A stretch of DNA of 33,104 nucleotides from Methanobacteriota archaeon. Its GTDB lineage: Archaea; Thermoplasmatota; Thermoplasmata; RBG-16-68-12; JAFNFQ01. The position numbers were made by a program, and so were the translations under genes. The notes beneath the pieces are model-generated. The model saw nothing but the letters and a program-made list of their open reading frames with translations, was not told the origin of the DNA and ran no database searches. Positions 14,862-21,671 of this stretch are shown one piece after another; position 1 is the stretch's first letter; every line of letters starts with the position of its first letter. The stretch spans positions 1 through 33,104 of the forward strand of contig JAFNFQ010000008.1 in assembly GCA_017885655.1 (NCBI GenBank), given 5' to 3'.

Positions 14862-15752
14862 ATGGACCCGGAGGCATGGGAAAAGCTCCAGCTGGCGGGG
14901 AAAGCCGGCGCGGACGCGCTGAAGCTCGGCGTGGGTCTTGCAAAGGAAGGCGCAAGGCTTCTCGACATAGCCGAGACCGTCGAGGCACGTGTGAGACAGC
15001 TCGGCGCGAAGCCTGCGTTTCCAGTCAACATCTGCATCAACGAGGTGGCCGCGCACTACTCTCCGACGCACGATGACCCTCTTGTTCTCAGACGCGGGCA
15101 GGTCGTGAAGATAGATCTGGGTGCCCATGTAGACGGCTACGTGGCGGACATAGCCAGGACGGTCGAGATAACAACGAACAGCTGGTCTGAACTGATCAAG
15201 GCATCCGAGGTCGCGCTCGAGACGGCGATAGAGGTCGTGAGGCCCAACGTCCCGACGCGAATGATAGGCGCGGCCGTCGAGAGGACGATCGAGTCTTACG
15301 GCTTCAGGCCAGTGATGAATCTCACAGGCCACAGCATCGAGAGGTACATCCTGCACGCTGGCAAGTCGATCCCAAACGTCGGAGACAGGACGAGCGACGT
15401 TCTCGCTAAAGGAGACGTCGTGGCGATAGAACCCTTCTCCAGCGCGGGAGCCGGAAAGGTCGAGGGGCGCAAGCCATCGAATATTTACAGACTCCTCAGG
15501 GCTCGCGACATGAAGAACGAATCGGTGAACCGCATGGTCAAGTTCATCGAAGAGAGCTGCAAGGGCCTGCCTTTCGCGGAGAGGTGGTGCTACCGCTTCG
15601 ACGAGAAGGCTCCCGCCATCCTGAAGAAGCTGCAGAGGGCCGGGCTGGTCACCGCGTATAAACAGCTGGTGGACATCGGCAACGGCATGGTCGCGCAGAC
15701 GGAGCACACGATGCTCGTGACCGACGAGGGCGCCAAGCTCACCACCGCCTGA
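14862..15752 (+). CDS. map: Methionine aminopeptidase, type II
   Basis: A 296-residue type II (archaeal/eukaryotic) MetAP that removes N-terminal methionine from nascent proteins. The metal ligands are visible: two Asp in KIDLGAHVDGYVADIARTVE, His in NLTGHSIERYILH, Glu in VAIEPFSS and Glu in VAQTEHTMLV. The type II insertion lies between the third and fourth ligand blocks (KPSNIYRLLRARDMKNESVN and beyond). The frame is open into the YrdC gene, but ATG 14862 is one base after the YrdC stop and gives the normal N-terminus. Length is typical for archaeal enzymes. Confidence 0.95.
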   Translation: MDPEAWEKLQLAGKAGADALKLGVGLAKEGARLLDIAETVEARVRQLGAKPAFPVNICINEVAAHYSPTHDDPLVLRRGQVVKIDLGAHVDGYVADIARTVEITTNSWSELIKASEVALETAIEVVRPNVPTRMIGAAVERTIESYGFRPVMNLTGHSIERYILHAGKSIPNVGDRTSDVLAKGDVVAIEPFSSAGAGKVEGRKPSNIYRLLRARDMKNESVNRMVKFIEESCKGLPFAERWCYRFDEKAPAILKKLQRAGLVTAYKQLVDIGNGMVAQTEHTMLVTDEGAKLTTA

Positions 15753-15762
15753 ACTCAGCAAC

Positions 15763-15772
15763 GTTTATTATC
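15763..15772 (+). promoter_or_regulatory. TATA-like box for the DUF211 gene
   Basis: GTTTATTATC predicts a start near 15794 and a short leader. The leader contains GAGGGA (15798-15803) as ribosome-binding site before GTG 15808. Confidence 0.5.
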
Positions 15773-15807
15773 GGGTCGGGCCTTCGAGCAGACGATAGAG
15801 GGATTCA

Positions 15808-16101
15808 GTGAACAAGATCCGGCGAATAGTGCTCGATGTCCTGAAGCCGCACAACCCGTCAATCGTGGAACTCTCGAAGAAGGTCGCCCTCTGCGAAGGC
15901 GTGCATGGCGTGAATTGCACGATTGAAGAAGTCGACCAGGAGACAGAGAGCCTCCATGTGACTGTGGAGGGTGACGGGATAGACTACAACAAGGTCGCCG
16001 AGGCGATCAGGTCGGCTGGGGCGGTCATACACTCTATTGACAGTGTTACGTGCGGAAGGAAGCTCGTGGAAGAGCCGCTGAAGCGCGGTCAGAAGTCCTG
16101 A
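15808..16101 (+). CDS. DUF211 family protein
   Basis: A 97-residue archaeal DUF211 protein with a ferredoxin-like small alpha/beta fold. The family signature is IRRIVLDVLKPHNPSIVELS, then EGVHGVNCTIEEVDQETE, VTVEGDGIDYNKV and GAVIHSIDSVTCG. DUF211 proteins are oligomeric and their function is not established; metal binding or signalling roles have been suggested only loosely. GTG 15808 is supported by GAGGGA five nt upstream and by a promoter box. It is convergent with SRP19, with a 15-nt gap. Confidence 0.9.
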   Translation: MNKIRRIVLDVLKPHNPSIVELSKKVALCEGVHGVNCTIEEVDQETESLHVTVEGDGIDYNKVAEAIRSAGAVIHSIDSVTCGRKLVEEPLKRGQKS

Positions 16102-16116
16102 ACAGAACTATCTACG

Positions 16117-16413
16117 CTACCGCGGCGACGTCCGCGTCGCTTTCAGGTTCTCGGCGATCCTCCTGATGACGGAGGTCTTCACATAGTTCCCCTGGATCAG
16201 CACCCGCCCCTCCTTCTGGAACGGGGTCGTGGGGTGGCTCCTGTCGGGGTCTATTATGGCTTGCAGCCCCAGGGCTTTGGCCGCCTGGTGCACCTCCTCG
16301 ACCTTGGGTCCCGGGATTGCCATGTTCCTCGGCACCCTGCGGCCCTCTTCCCTGCTCCGCCCCGAATCGAAGTATGCGGGGTAGAGTACCATCGGCTTCT
16401 CTTTCTTGGCCAC
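16117..16413 (-). CDS. srp19: Signal recognition particle 19 kDa protein
   Basis: A 98-residue SRP19 that binds the tips of helices 6 and 8 of 7S RNA and helps SRP54 assemble on it. The sequence shows VLYPAYFDSGRSREEGRRVP, then AAKALGL, DPDRSHPTTPFQKEGRVL and the basic VIRRIAENLKATRTSPR tail, all in family order. GTG 16413 is chosen because a strong TATA box (16435-16445) is centred about 26 nt upstream and GTG then starts the conserved KEKPMVLYP strand after three residues. The message is therefore predicted leaderless. Length is normal for archaea. Confidence 0.93.
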   Translation of the reverse strand: MAKKEKPMVLYPAYFDSGRSREEGRRVPRNMAIPGPKVEEVHQAAKALGLQAIIDPDRSHPTTPFQKEGRVLIQGNYVKTSVIRRIAENLKATRTSPR

Positions 16414-16434
16414 GAATCACCTAATGGCCTCGGG

Positions 16435-16445
16435 ATATAAAAATT
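16435..16445 (-). promoter_or_regulatory. TATA box for srp19
   Basis: Read on the minus strand, AATTTTTATAT is centred about 26 nt before GTG 16413, as expected for a leaderless transcript. Confidence 0.6.
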
Positions 16446-16471
16446 GCCCACGCCTCGCCGCACTGACTTCT

Positions 16472-16502
16472 GCATAGGTTTAATGGGTCGCATGTGTTCG
16501 CA
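16472..16502 (+). repeat. 31-bp promoter repeat, copy 1 (before cysK)
   Basis: Begins GCATAGGTTTAATG and ends TTCGCA. It matches copy 2 at 17490-17520 at 27 of 31 positions. The TTTAAT core is placed to start transcription near the repeat's 3' end, about 22 nt before the cysK ATG. The two copies may give the two genes shared control. Confidence 0.6.
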
Positions 16503-16528
16503 AGGACGCGACAGATGACGGGACATCC

Positions 16529-17464
16529 ATGAAGGCCCCGATCTACGACAGCGTCCTCGACATGATTGGTTCGACGCCGATGCTGAGGCTGAACAAGATG
16601 GGGAAGGGCCTCAAGGCCGAGGTCCTCGTGAAGATGGAGTTCATGAACCCGACCTGTAGCGTGAAGGACCGGATCGCCCTGTTCATGATCGAGGAGGCGG
16701 AGAAGAGGGGGGATCTGAAACCCGGTGCCACAATCGTCGAACCTACCACGGGCAACACCGGCATCGCTCTCTCACTCGTCGCTTCCCTGAAAGGATACAA
16801 AATGATTGTGGTCATGCCGGAGTTCGTCAGCAAGGAGAGAAGGATTATCTGCGAGACACTGGGCGCCAAAGTCGTCCTGACAAGGAAGGAAGATGGAATA
16901 CCGGGGGTCCTCCGCAAGGCGCATGATATCTTGGAGAAGACACCGGGCGCGTTCATGCCTCATCAATTCGAGAACATCAACAATCCATTGGCCCACCAGA
17001 GGACCACGGGGAAGGAGATCGTGGCCCAGACTGGCGGAAAGCTGGACGTCTTCGTCGCGGCTGCCGGGACTGGCGGGACGATTACGGGAGTCGCGCGGGC
17101 CCTGAGGAAGAAGGTGCCCGGAGTGAGGATAGTCATAGTCGAACCGGCGGGATCACCCGTGCTTTCCGGAGGCAAACCCGGATATCACAAGATCGAGGGG
17201 ATTGGCGAGGGGTTCATCCCCGGCGTCCTGGACACATCTCTCTACGACGAGGTAGTCACGGTCACCGACGATGAGGCCATGCAGACAGCCAGGCGCCTCG
17301 CGAAGGAGGAGGGAGTCTTGGCGGGCATATCCTCCGGCGCGAACGTCTTCGCGGCGCTGAAGCTGGCGAAGAAGATGAGGAAGGGGAGAATAGTCACCCT
17401 GCTCCCCGACTGCGCGTTGAGGTACCTCTCCACTGACCTCTTCAGCTGCACCTGCATGCCTTGA
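16529..17464 (+). CDS. cysK: Cysteine synthase / O-acetylserine sulfhydrylase family
   Basis: A 311-residue fold-type II PLP enzyme. It aligns with O-acetylserine (or O-phosphoserine) sulfhydrylases, which make cysteine from an activated serine and sulfide; related enzymes make cystathionine. Visible are the PLP-lysine block NPTCSVKDR (K46), the substrate loop EPTTGNTGIALS, the phosphate-binding GTGGTITG, KIEGIGEGFIPGVLD and ISSGANVFAAL. It has a cysteine two residues before the usual SVKDR serine and ends LPDCALRYLSTDLFSCTCMP, where the family normally has LPDxGxRYLST. The cysteine-rich tail is unusual. Its promoter carries the 31-bp block also found before tldD. The natural acceptor is not decided by sequence. 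Confidence 0.9.
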   Translation: MKAPIYDSVLDMIGSTPMLRLNKMGKGLKAEVLVKMEFMNPTCSVKDRIALFMIEEAEKRGDLKPGATIVEPTTGNTGIALSLVASLKGYKMIVVMPEFVSKERRIICETLGAKVVLTRKEDGIPGVLRKAHDILEKTPGAFMPHQFENINNPLAHQRTTGKEIVAQTGGKLDVFVAAAGTGGTITGVARALRKKVPGVRIVIVEPAGSPVLSGGKPGYHKIEGIGEGFIPGVLDTSLYDEVVTVTDDEAMQTARRLAKEEGVLAGISSGANVFAALKLAKKMRKGRIVTLLPDCALRYLSTDLFSCTCMP

Positions 17465-17489
17465 GACAGAGCGGCCTCCCTCCATCTCG

Positions 17490-17520
17490 GCATAGGTTTA
17501 ATGCGGCGCATGCATTCGCA
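17490..17520 (+). repeat. 31-bp promoter repeat, copy 2 (before tldD)
   Basis: It shares GCATAGGTTTAATG and the end TTCGCA with copy 1 (27/31 identical). It lies in the 78-nt gap between cysK and the chosen tldD start, with the TATA-like TTTAAT about 45 nt before ATG 17543. This gives tldD its own promoter despite the close spacing to cysK. Confidence 0.6.
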
Positions 17521-17542
17521 GAAAGCTAAGGAGACGGGTCCC

Positions 17543-18955
17543 ATGCCAGGGGAAGAGCTAACCCATTTTGCCGTCGAGTATGCGAGGAGCAGGGGCGCCA
17601 GCTATGCTGAAGCCCGACACGAATACCAGATCGGCGAACAGATGATACTGAAGAACGGCGTGCTCGACGCGCTCGGTTTCTCGGAGGATTCCGGGATAGG
17701 CGTTCGCGTACTCGCGAACGGAGGACTCGCGTTTGCCTCGACGAACCGCCTCAACAAGGGGGATGTGCGCGACGCGGTCGACTCCGCCATGAAAAAGGCG
17801 AAGGGCGCCGCGAGGAAGGATCCGATATCGTTCGTGAAAGAGGAGACTGTGGTGGCGGAGTGGTCCGTCCCAGAGAAGGTGAAGATCGCCGACGTCCCGA
17901 CCGACCGGAAGATAAGAGACCTTGTGGAACTTGACAAGGCCGTGCACGATCTGAAACTGAAGATGCCCGCCAGGATATTCGTGATGTCCCACAACAGGAT
18001 AAAGAAGTTGTTCGTCAACAGCGAGGGCTCGGAAATCAAGTCGTATTCGCCGCGCATCCGCCTCTACTACTATCTCACCGTGGCGGGAGAGGGGGACGCC
18101 GAGCAGAGCTACCGCAACTACGGATGGAGCGGCGGGTGGGAGGCGCTCGACGAGTTGCGGATAACGGACAAGGTCATCGAGGAAGCGAAGAGCCTGCAGC
18201 TGACGCTCGAGAAAGGCAAGAAGTCGCCCGAGGGGAAGATGGACCTGGTGGTGGGACCTCAGGTGAGCGGGATCGCCTCTCACGAGAGCTGCGGGCATCC
18301 GACAGAGGCTGACAGGATATTGGGTAGGGAAGCCTCTCAGGCGGGCAAGTCGTTTATCACCCCGGACATGATCGGAAAGAAGGTTGGGAGTGCATCCGTG
18401 AACGTTGTGGATGACCCCACTCTGGCCAACGCGATCGCCTACTACGCCTACGACGATGAAGGCGTCAAGTCCCGCCGGAGGTATCTTTACAAGGAAGGCA
18501 GGATCAACGAGTTCCTCCAGAACCGCGAGACGGCGGCGAAGCTCGGCACTAGGAGCAACGGCGCCGCGAGGGCGACCAACTATGACCGCGAGGCGATCGT
18601 GAGGATGGCGAATACATTCGTGGAGCCGAAGGACTGGGAGGTCGAAGAGATGCTGGAAGAGGTGAAATCCGGCGTATACATGAAGTCGTTCATGGAGTGG
18701 AACATCGACGACAAGAGGTGGAACGGGAAATACGTCGGTCGAGAGGCCTACCTCATAGAGAACGGCGAGGTGAAGCACCCGGTGCGCAAGACCGTCCTAG
18801 AAGTGACCACCCCGGCTTTCTGGTCCGCGGTGGACGCTGTTGGCAAGGACCTTGAGTTCGAGGCGGGCTTCTGCGGGAAGAGCGACCCGACCCAGGCCCT
18901 CGACGCTGCATTCGGCGGGCCGACGATGCGCCTTCGCAACATAGCTTTGAGGTGA
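17543..18955 (+). CDS. tldD: TldD family metalloprotease
   Basis: About 470 residues. TldD is the catalytic half of the TldD/TldE heterodimer, a zinc protease that degrades unfolded peptides and in some bacteria trims ribosomally made peptides. The zinc motif HESCGH (HExxxH) is in GIASHESCGHPTEADRILG, near residue 250. The N-terminal part has EDSGIGVRVLANGGLAFAS, and the end GKSDPTQALDAAFGGPTMRL fits the family. ATG 17543 is chosen because AAGGAG lies about ten nt upstream and the promoter repeat ends 22 nt before it. ATG 17501 is inside that repeat and is probably not used. tldE follows after 4 nt. Confidence 0.92.
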   Translation: MPGEELTHFAVEYARSRGASYAEARHEYQIGEQMILKNGVLDALGFSEDSGIGVRVLANGGLAFASTNRLNKGDVRDAVDSAMKKAKGAARKDPISFVKEETVVAEWSVPEKVKIADVPTDRKIRDLVELDKAVHDLKLKMPARIFVMSHNRIKKLFVNSEGSEIKSYSPRIRLYYYLTVAGEGDAEQSYRNYGWSGGWEALDELRITDKVIEEAKSLQLTLEKGKKSPEGKMDLVVGPQVSGIASHESCGHPTEADRILGREASQAGKSFITPDMIGKKVGSASVNVVDDPTLANAIAYYAYDDEGVKSRRRYLYKEGRINEFLQNRETAAKLGTRSNGAARATNYDREAIVRMANTFVEPKDWEVEEMLEEVKSGVYMKSFMEWNIDDKRWNGKYVGREAYLIENGEVKHPVRKTVLEVTTPAFWSAVDAVGKDLEFEAGFCGKSDPTQALDAAFGGPTMRLRNIALR

Positions 18956-18959
18956 TCAC

Positions 18960-20273
18960 ATGGAAGACAACGCCAACAGGATCGTCAAGAAGGCCTTGAG
19001 CCTCGGCTGCGAGGAGGCCATCGCCGACGTCTACGAGACCAACAGCTTCCAGATAAGGTTCAGCCAGAACCAGATCGACATCACCAACTCGTGGAGGGAA
19101 CAGGCGGCGTCGCTTTTCATAGTCTACGAGAAGCGTGTGGTCATGACGGACATCAGGGATCTGAGCAAGAGTGACGAGGCCGTCGGGAAGGTCGTCAGGA
19201 TCGCGAAGGTGTCTCAGAAAAACCCGGAATACGGCGGCATCGCCAAGGGCCCGTTCAAGTACCCCCCTCTGGCGGTGGACAAGAGGATAACCTCGCTCAG
19301 CGAGGGTTCGGACTTCGTCTACTCCGCCGTAAATGCCGCGCTAGCCGAAGGAGCGAAGGAGACGGCAGGAAGTTTCCTCAAGAACGACCAGACGCACTAC
19401 CTAGCCACCTCGAACGGCGTCGAGGCGAAGGACAGAAGGGCTGACCTCTACCTCTCAATCAGGGCCATGGCGGGGCCAGAGTCGAGTGGACACGGGGTCG
19501 AGTGCGCGACGCACTTCACGAAGTTCAGGCCGGAGAAGGCGGGAGAGAAGGCGGGGCAGATCGCCGCTATGGCAAAGGATCCTAAGCGGGGCGAGGCGGG
19601 CAAGTTCGACGTCATCTTCGAGCCGCTCTTCCTGGGTTCCATGGCGGACCAGATGGCCATCAGGAACTCGGCTTTCGCCGTCATGGCAGGCCTGTCGCCA
19701 TTCGGCAAGAAGATAGGAAAGAAGGTCGCGTCCAATGTCGTGACTATCTACGACGATGCCACTGCGGATGGGCGGGGTCGGAAGAGGTTCGATGCAGAAG
19801 GAGTCCCTGCGAGAAGGACGGCGATTGTCCAGAATGGGATACTGAAGACACACCTGCACAACACGTCCACCGCCAAGATCTTCAAGACGAAAACGACAGC
19901 GAACGCCGGGCTCGTCGGGCCTGACCCGCATCAAGTCGTGCTAAAACCCGGCGACTGGAAGAAGGAGGAGCTGTTCGAGGAGTGCAAGGATGGCGTCTAC
20001 GTAACCAATACGTGGTACACGAGGTACCAGAACTACACGACCGGAGATTTCAGCACGATTCCGCGCGACGGCATTTTCAGGGTGAAGAAGGGTGAGATAG
20101 TCGGGACGTGGAAGGACGTCAGGTTGACAGACAACTTGCTACACCTCTGGCAGAACGTGAAGGCCCTGAGCAGGGAGACGCATGAGGTCGAATGGTGGGG
20201 CGAGGTCGCAGTGCCGTCATTCATGCCCTACGCTCTCGCCACGAAGATTGGTTTCACGAGGTCGGCTGAGTGA
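18960..20273 (+). CDS. tldE: TldE/PmbA family, non-catalytic partner of TldD
   Basis: A 437-residue TldE/PmbA homologue that lacks the HExxxH zinc motif, as expected for the partner subunit. Features are RIVKKALSLGCEEAIADVYE, a middle THYLATSNGVEAKDRRADLY block, the central strand KFDVIFEPLFLGSMADQMA at the place where TldD has its zinc site, and VTIYDDATADGRGRKRFDAE. The C-terminus holds TGDFSTIPRDGIFRVKKGEI. ATG 18960 lies four nt after tldD, with GAGGTGAT as ribosome-binding site, so the two are coupled. Its stop overlaps the ATG of the next membrane gene (TGATG), extending the operon. Confidence 0.92.
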   Translation: MEDNANRIVKKALSLGCEEAIADVYETNSFQIRFSQNQIDITNSWREQAASLFIVYEKRVVMTDIRDLSKSDEAVGKVVRIAKVSQKNPEYGGIAKGPFKYPPLAVDKRITSLSEGSDFVYSAVNAALAEGAKETAGSFLKNDQTHYLATSNGVEAKDRRADLYLSIRAMAGPESSGHGVECATHFTKFRPEKAGEKAGQIAAMAKDPKRGEAGKFDVIFEPLFLGSMADQMAIRNSAFAVMAGLSPFGKKIGKKVASNVVTIYDDATADGRGRKRFDAEGVPARRTAIVQNGILKTHLHNTSTAKIFKTKTTANAGLVGPDPHQVVLKPGDWKKEELFEECKDGVYVTNTWYTRYQNYTTGDFSTIPRDGIFRVKKGEIVGTWKDVRLTDNLLHLWQNVKALSRETHEVEWWGEVAVPSFMPYALATKIGFTRSAE

Positions 20274-21187
20274 TGGAAGCTGGAGCACAGGCGAAGACCG
20301 AGGTGCCGGCAGCGGGTGCGAAGCCGGCAATCCATCCCGAAAGGGGTGCGATTGTCTATGGAGAAGGCAAGAACAAGAAATCCCGTGGCGTCCGCCGGAC
20401 TTACATCGTGGGCGATGTCTTGGCTATCGCGGCTTTCATCGGATTCGCCGTGATAATCCTCGTGTTCGTCTTCTATGTCATGCAATTCCCCCTGTACGTC
20501 CAGGCGCTCGGCGCTCTTCTCGCCGGGGCGCTCCTGTATTGGGCAGCGCTCTTCGTCGGCGACACGAAGCGGATCAGGCGGGCGGTGAAGCCGCTGAGGG
20601 TCTACGAGCTCGGCGTAAGACTGCCCATAGGCTCGGAGGACGACTTCGATCACGGCCGCCCTCCGAGGTTCGTGTTCTCCAGCGAGATTGCCGCTTTCTA
20701 CCCGAACGACGCGGGACTGAACTTCCCTTACTTCGTCATGACACTCAAGGACCTCGAGGCCGACCCGCTCATCGTGCCGAAGGAATTGATCGGCAATTGG
20801 GGGAAGTTCAGGAAGGCGATCAAGGATAAGGTGGAGGCGCACAAAGGCTGGTTCTTCCTCAAAGGGGTCGGACCGGTCTATGGCGGGACGATCGAGGCGG
20901 ACGACCTGCATCTGCGGTACGGGGCGAAGGAGAATGCGGTGGAACTCTCCTGGGACGCCATAGCGGAGGAGCCGAAATCCCACATGAGGGGTCTGAGAAA
21001 TGTGATGGTTGTCACGATTAAACTGAGGAAAGGCGGGAAGCTCAAATTCCTCGTGTCGCCCAGTCTGGCCGATACGATTGTCAAGAACTACCAGAAATAT
21101 GTCGAGCGATTCTGGAAGGAGCCAGAGAAAGAGGAAGCGCGGTGGGAGAAGCTGGAAGTCCCTGAGGACGAGCGAGACGAGGACTAG
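20273..21187 (+). CDS. Two-TM membrane protein in the tldDE operon
   Basis: A 304-residue protein of unknown function. An Ala/Lys-rich cytoplasmic N-terminus of about 45 residues precedes two membrane segments, at about residues 49-70 and 74-94 (LAIAAFIGFAVIILVFVFYV and LYVQALGALLAGALLYWAAL). A soluble domain of about 200 residues follows, with strands such as LSWDAIAEE, NVMVVTIKL and GKLKFLVSPSLADTIVKNY that recall a PH-like barrel; this fold idea is only from pattern. It starts at ATG 20273, sharing one base with the tldE stop, so it is translated with tldDE. It may tether or regulate the protease pair. It ends 4 nt into the convergent S8e gene. Confidence 0.72.
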   Translation: MEAGAQAKTEVPAAGAKPAIHPERGAIVYGEGKNKKSRGVRRTYIVGDVLAIAAFIGFAVIILVFVFYVMQFPLYVQALGALLAGALLYWAALFVGDTKRIRRAVKPLRVYELGVRLPIGSEDDFDHGRPPRFVFSSEIAAFYPNDAGLNFPYFVMTLKDLEADPLIVPKELIGNWGKFRKAIKDKVEAHKGWFFLKGVGPVYGGTIEADDLHLRYGAKENAVELSWDAIAEEPKSHMRGLRNVMVVTIKLRKGGKLKFLVSPSLADTIVKNYQKYVERFWKEPEKEEARWEKLEVPEDERDED

Positions 21188-21570
21188 CTGGTCTTCACGA
21201 GGACGGCGTTGATGACGCCATGTTGCCCGGGCTTCGAAGTAACCGTGGCCATGCCCAGCTCGGTCTGGATTATCGCGCTGCGGGTGACGATGTTCCTCGT
21301 GACGAAGTGAGGATTGCTGGGGTTGTCCTTGACGGTCACGATCTTGACCTTCTTCGTCTGGCCGCTGGCGGGGTCGGTCACGTTCGCGAACTCCGCGGCG
21401 AGCATCCTGACCTTCTGGTTCCCGCCCTTGGTCCTGTAGAGCTTCAGGCGCTGAGTCCCTATGGAGGCGTACTGCTGCTCACGGCCTATCTCGAACCTAC
21501 GCTTCTTGCGCTGGGGCCTGTACCTGCCGCCAGAGGGCTTGCGTCTCGACCTACCTTGCCACTGCGCCAT
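21184..21570 (-). CDS. rps8e: 30S ribosomal protein S8e
   Basis: A 128-residue archaeal/eukaryotic-specific small-subunit protein. The basic N-terminus is MAQWQGRSRRKPSGGRYRP, then KKRRFEIGREQQYASIG, VRMLAAEFANVTDP, NPSNPHFVTRNIVTRSAII and the end TSKPGQHGVINAVLV, all diagnostic of S8e. ATG 21570 has GGAGAT upstream and a TATA box at 21608-21618, predicting a leader of about 15-20 nt. Length is normal. Its 3' end overlaps the convergent membrane-protein gene by 4 nt. Confidence 0.97.
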   Translation of the reverse strand: MAQWQGRSRRKPSGGRYRPQRKKRRFEIGREQQYASIGTQRLKLYRTKGGNQKVRMLAAEFANVTDPASGQTKKVKIVTVKDNPSNPHFVTRNIVTRSAIIQTELGMATVTSKPGQHGVINAVLVKTS

Positions 21571-21607
21571 GCGGAATCTCCGTTGGGAAACAGACCAAGA
21601 ATCCTAT

Positions 21608-21618
21608 GGTATAAATCC
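21608..21618 (-). promoter_or_regulatory. TATA box for rps8e
   Basis: On the minus strand GGATTTATACC is positioned to start transcription near 21587, about 17 nt before the S8e ATG. Confidence 0.6.
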
Positions 21619-21671
21619 ATTGCGGTTTGGATGGAGGGGTTTCAAATGGCGGGAACAGGGGCCGCCGGAGC

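Noticed and set aside
17558-18778. Long minus-strand frame of 406 codons.
   Set aside because: It lies wholly opposite tldD, is rich in His/Arg/Leu as shadow frames of GC-rich genes are, and shows no domain.
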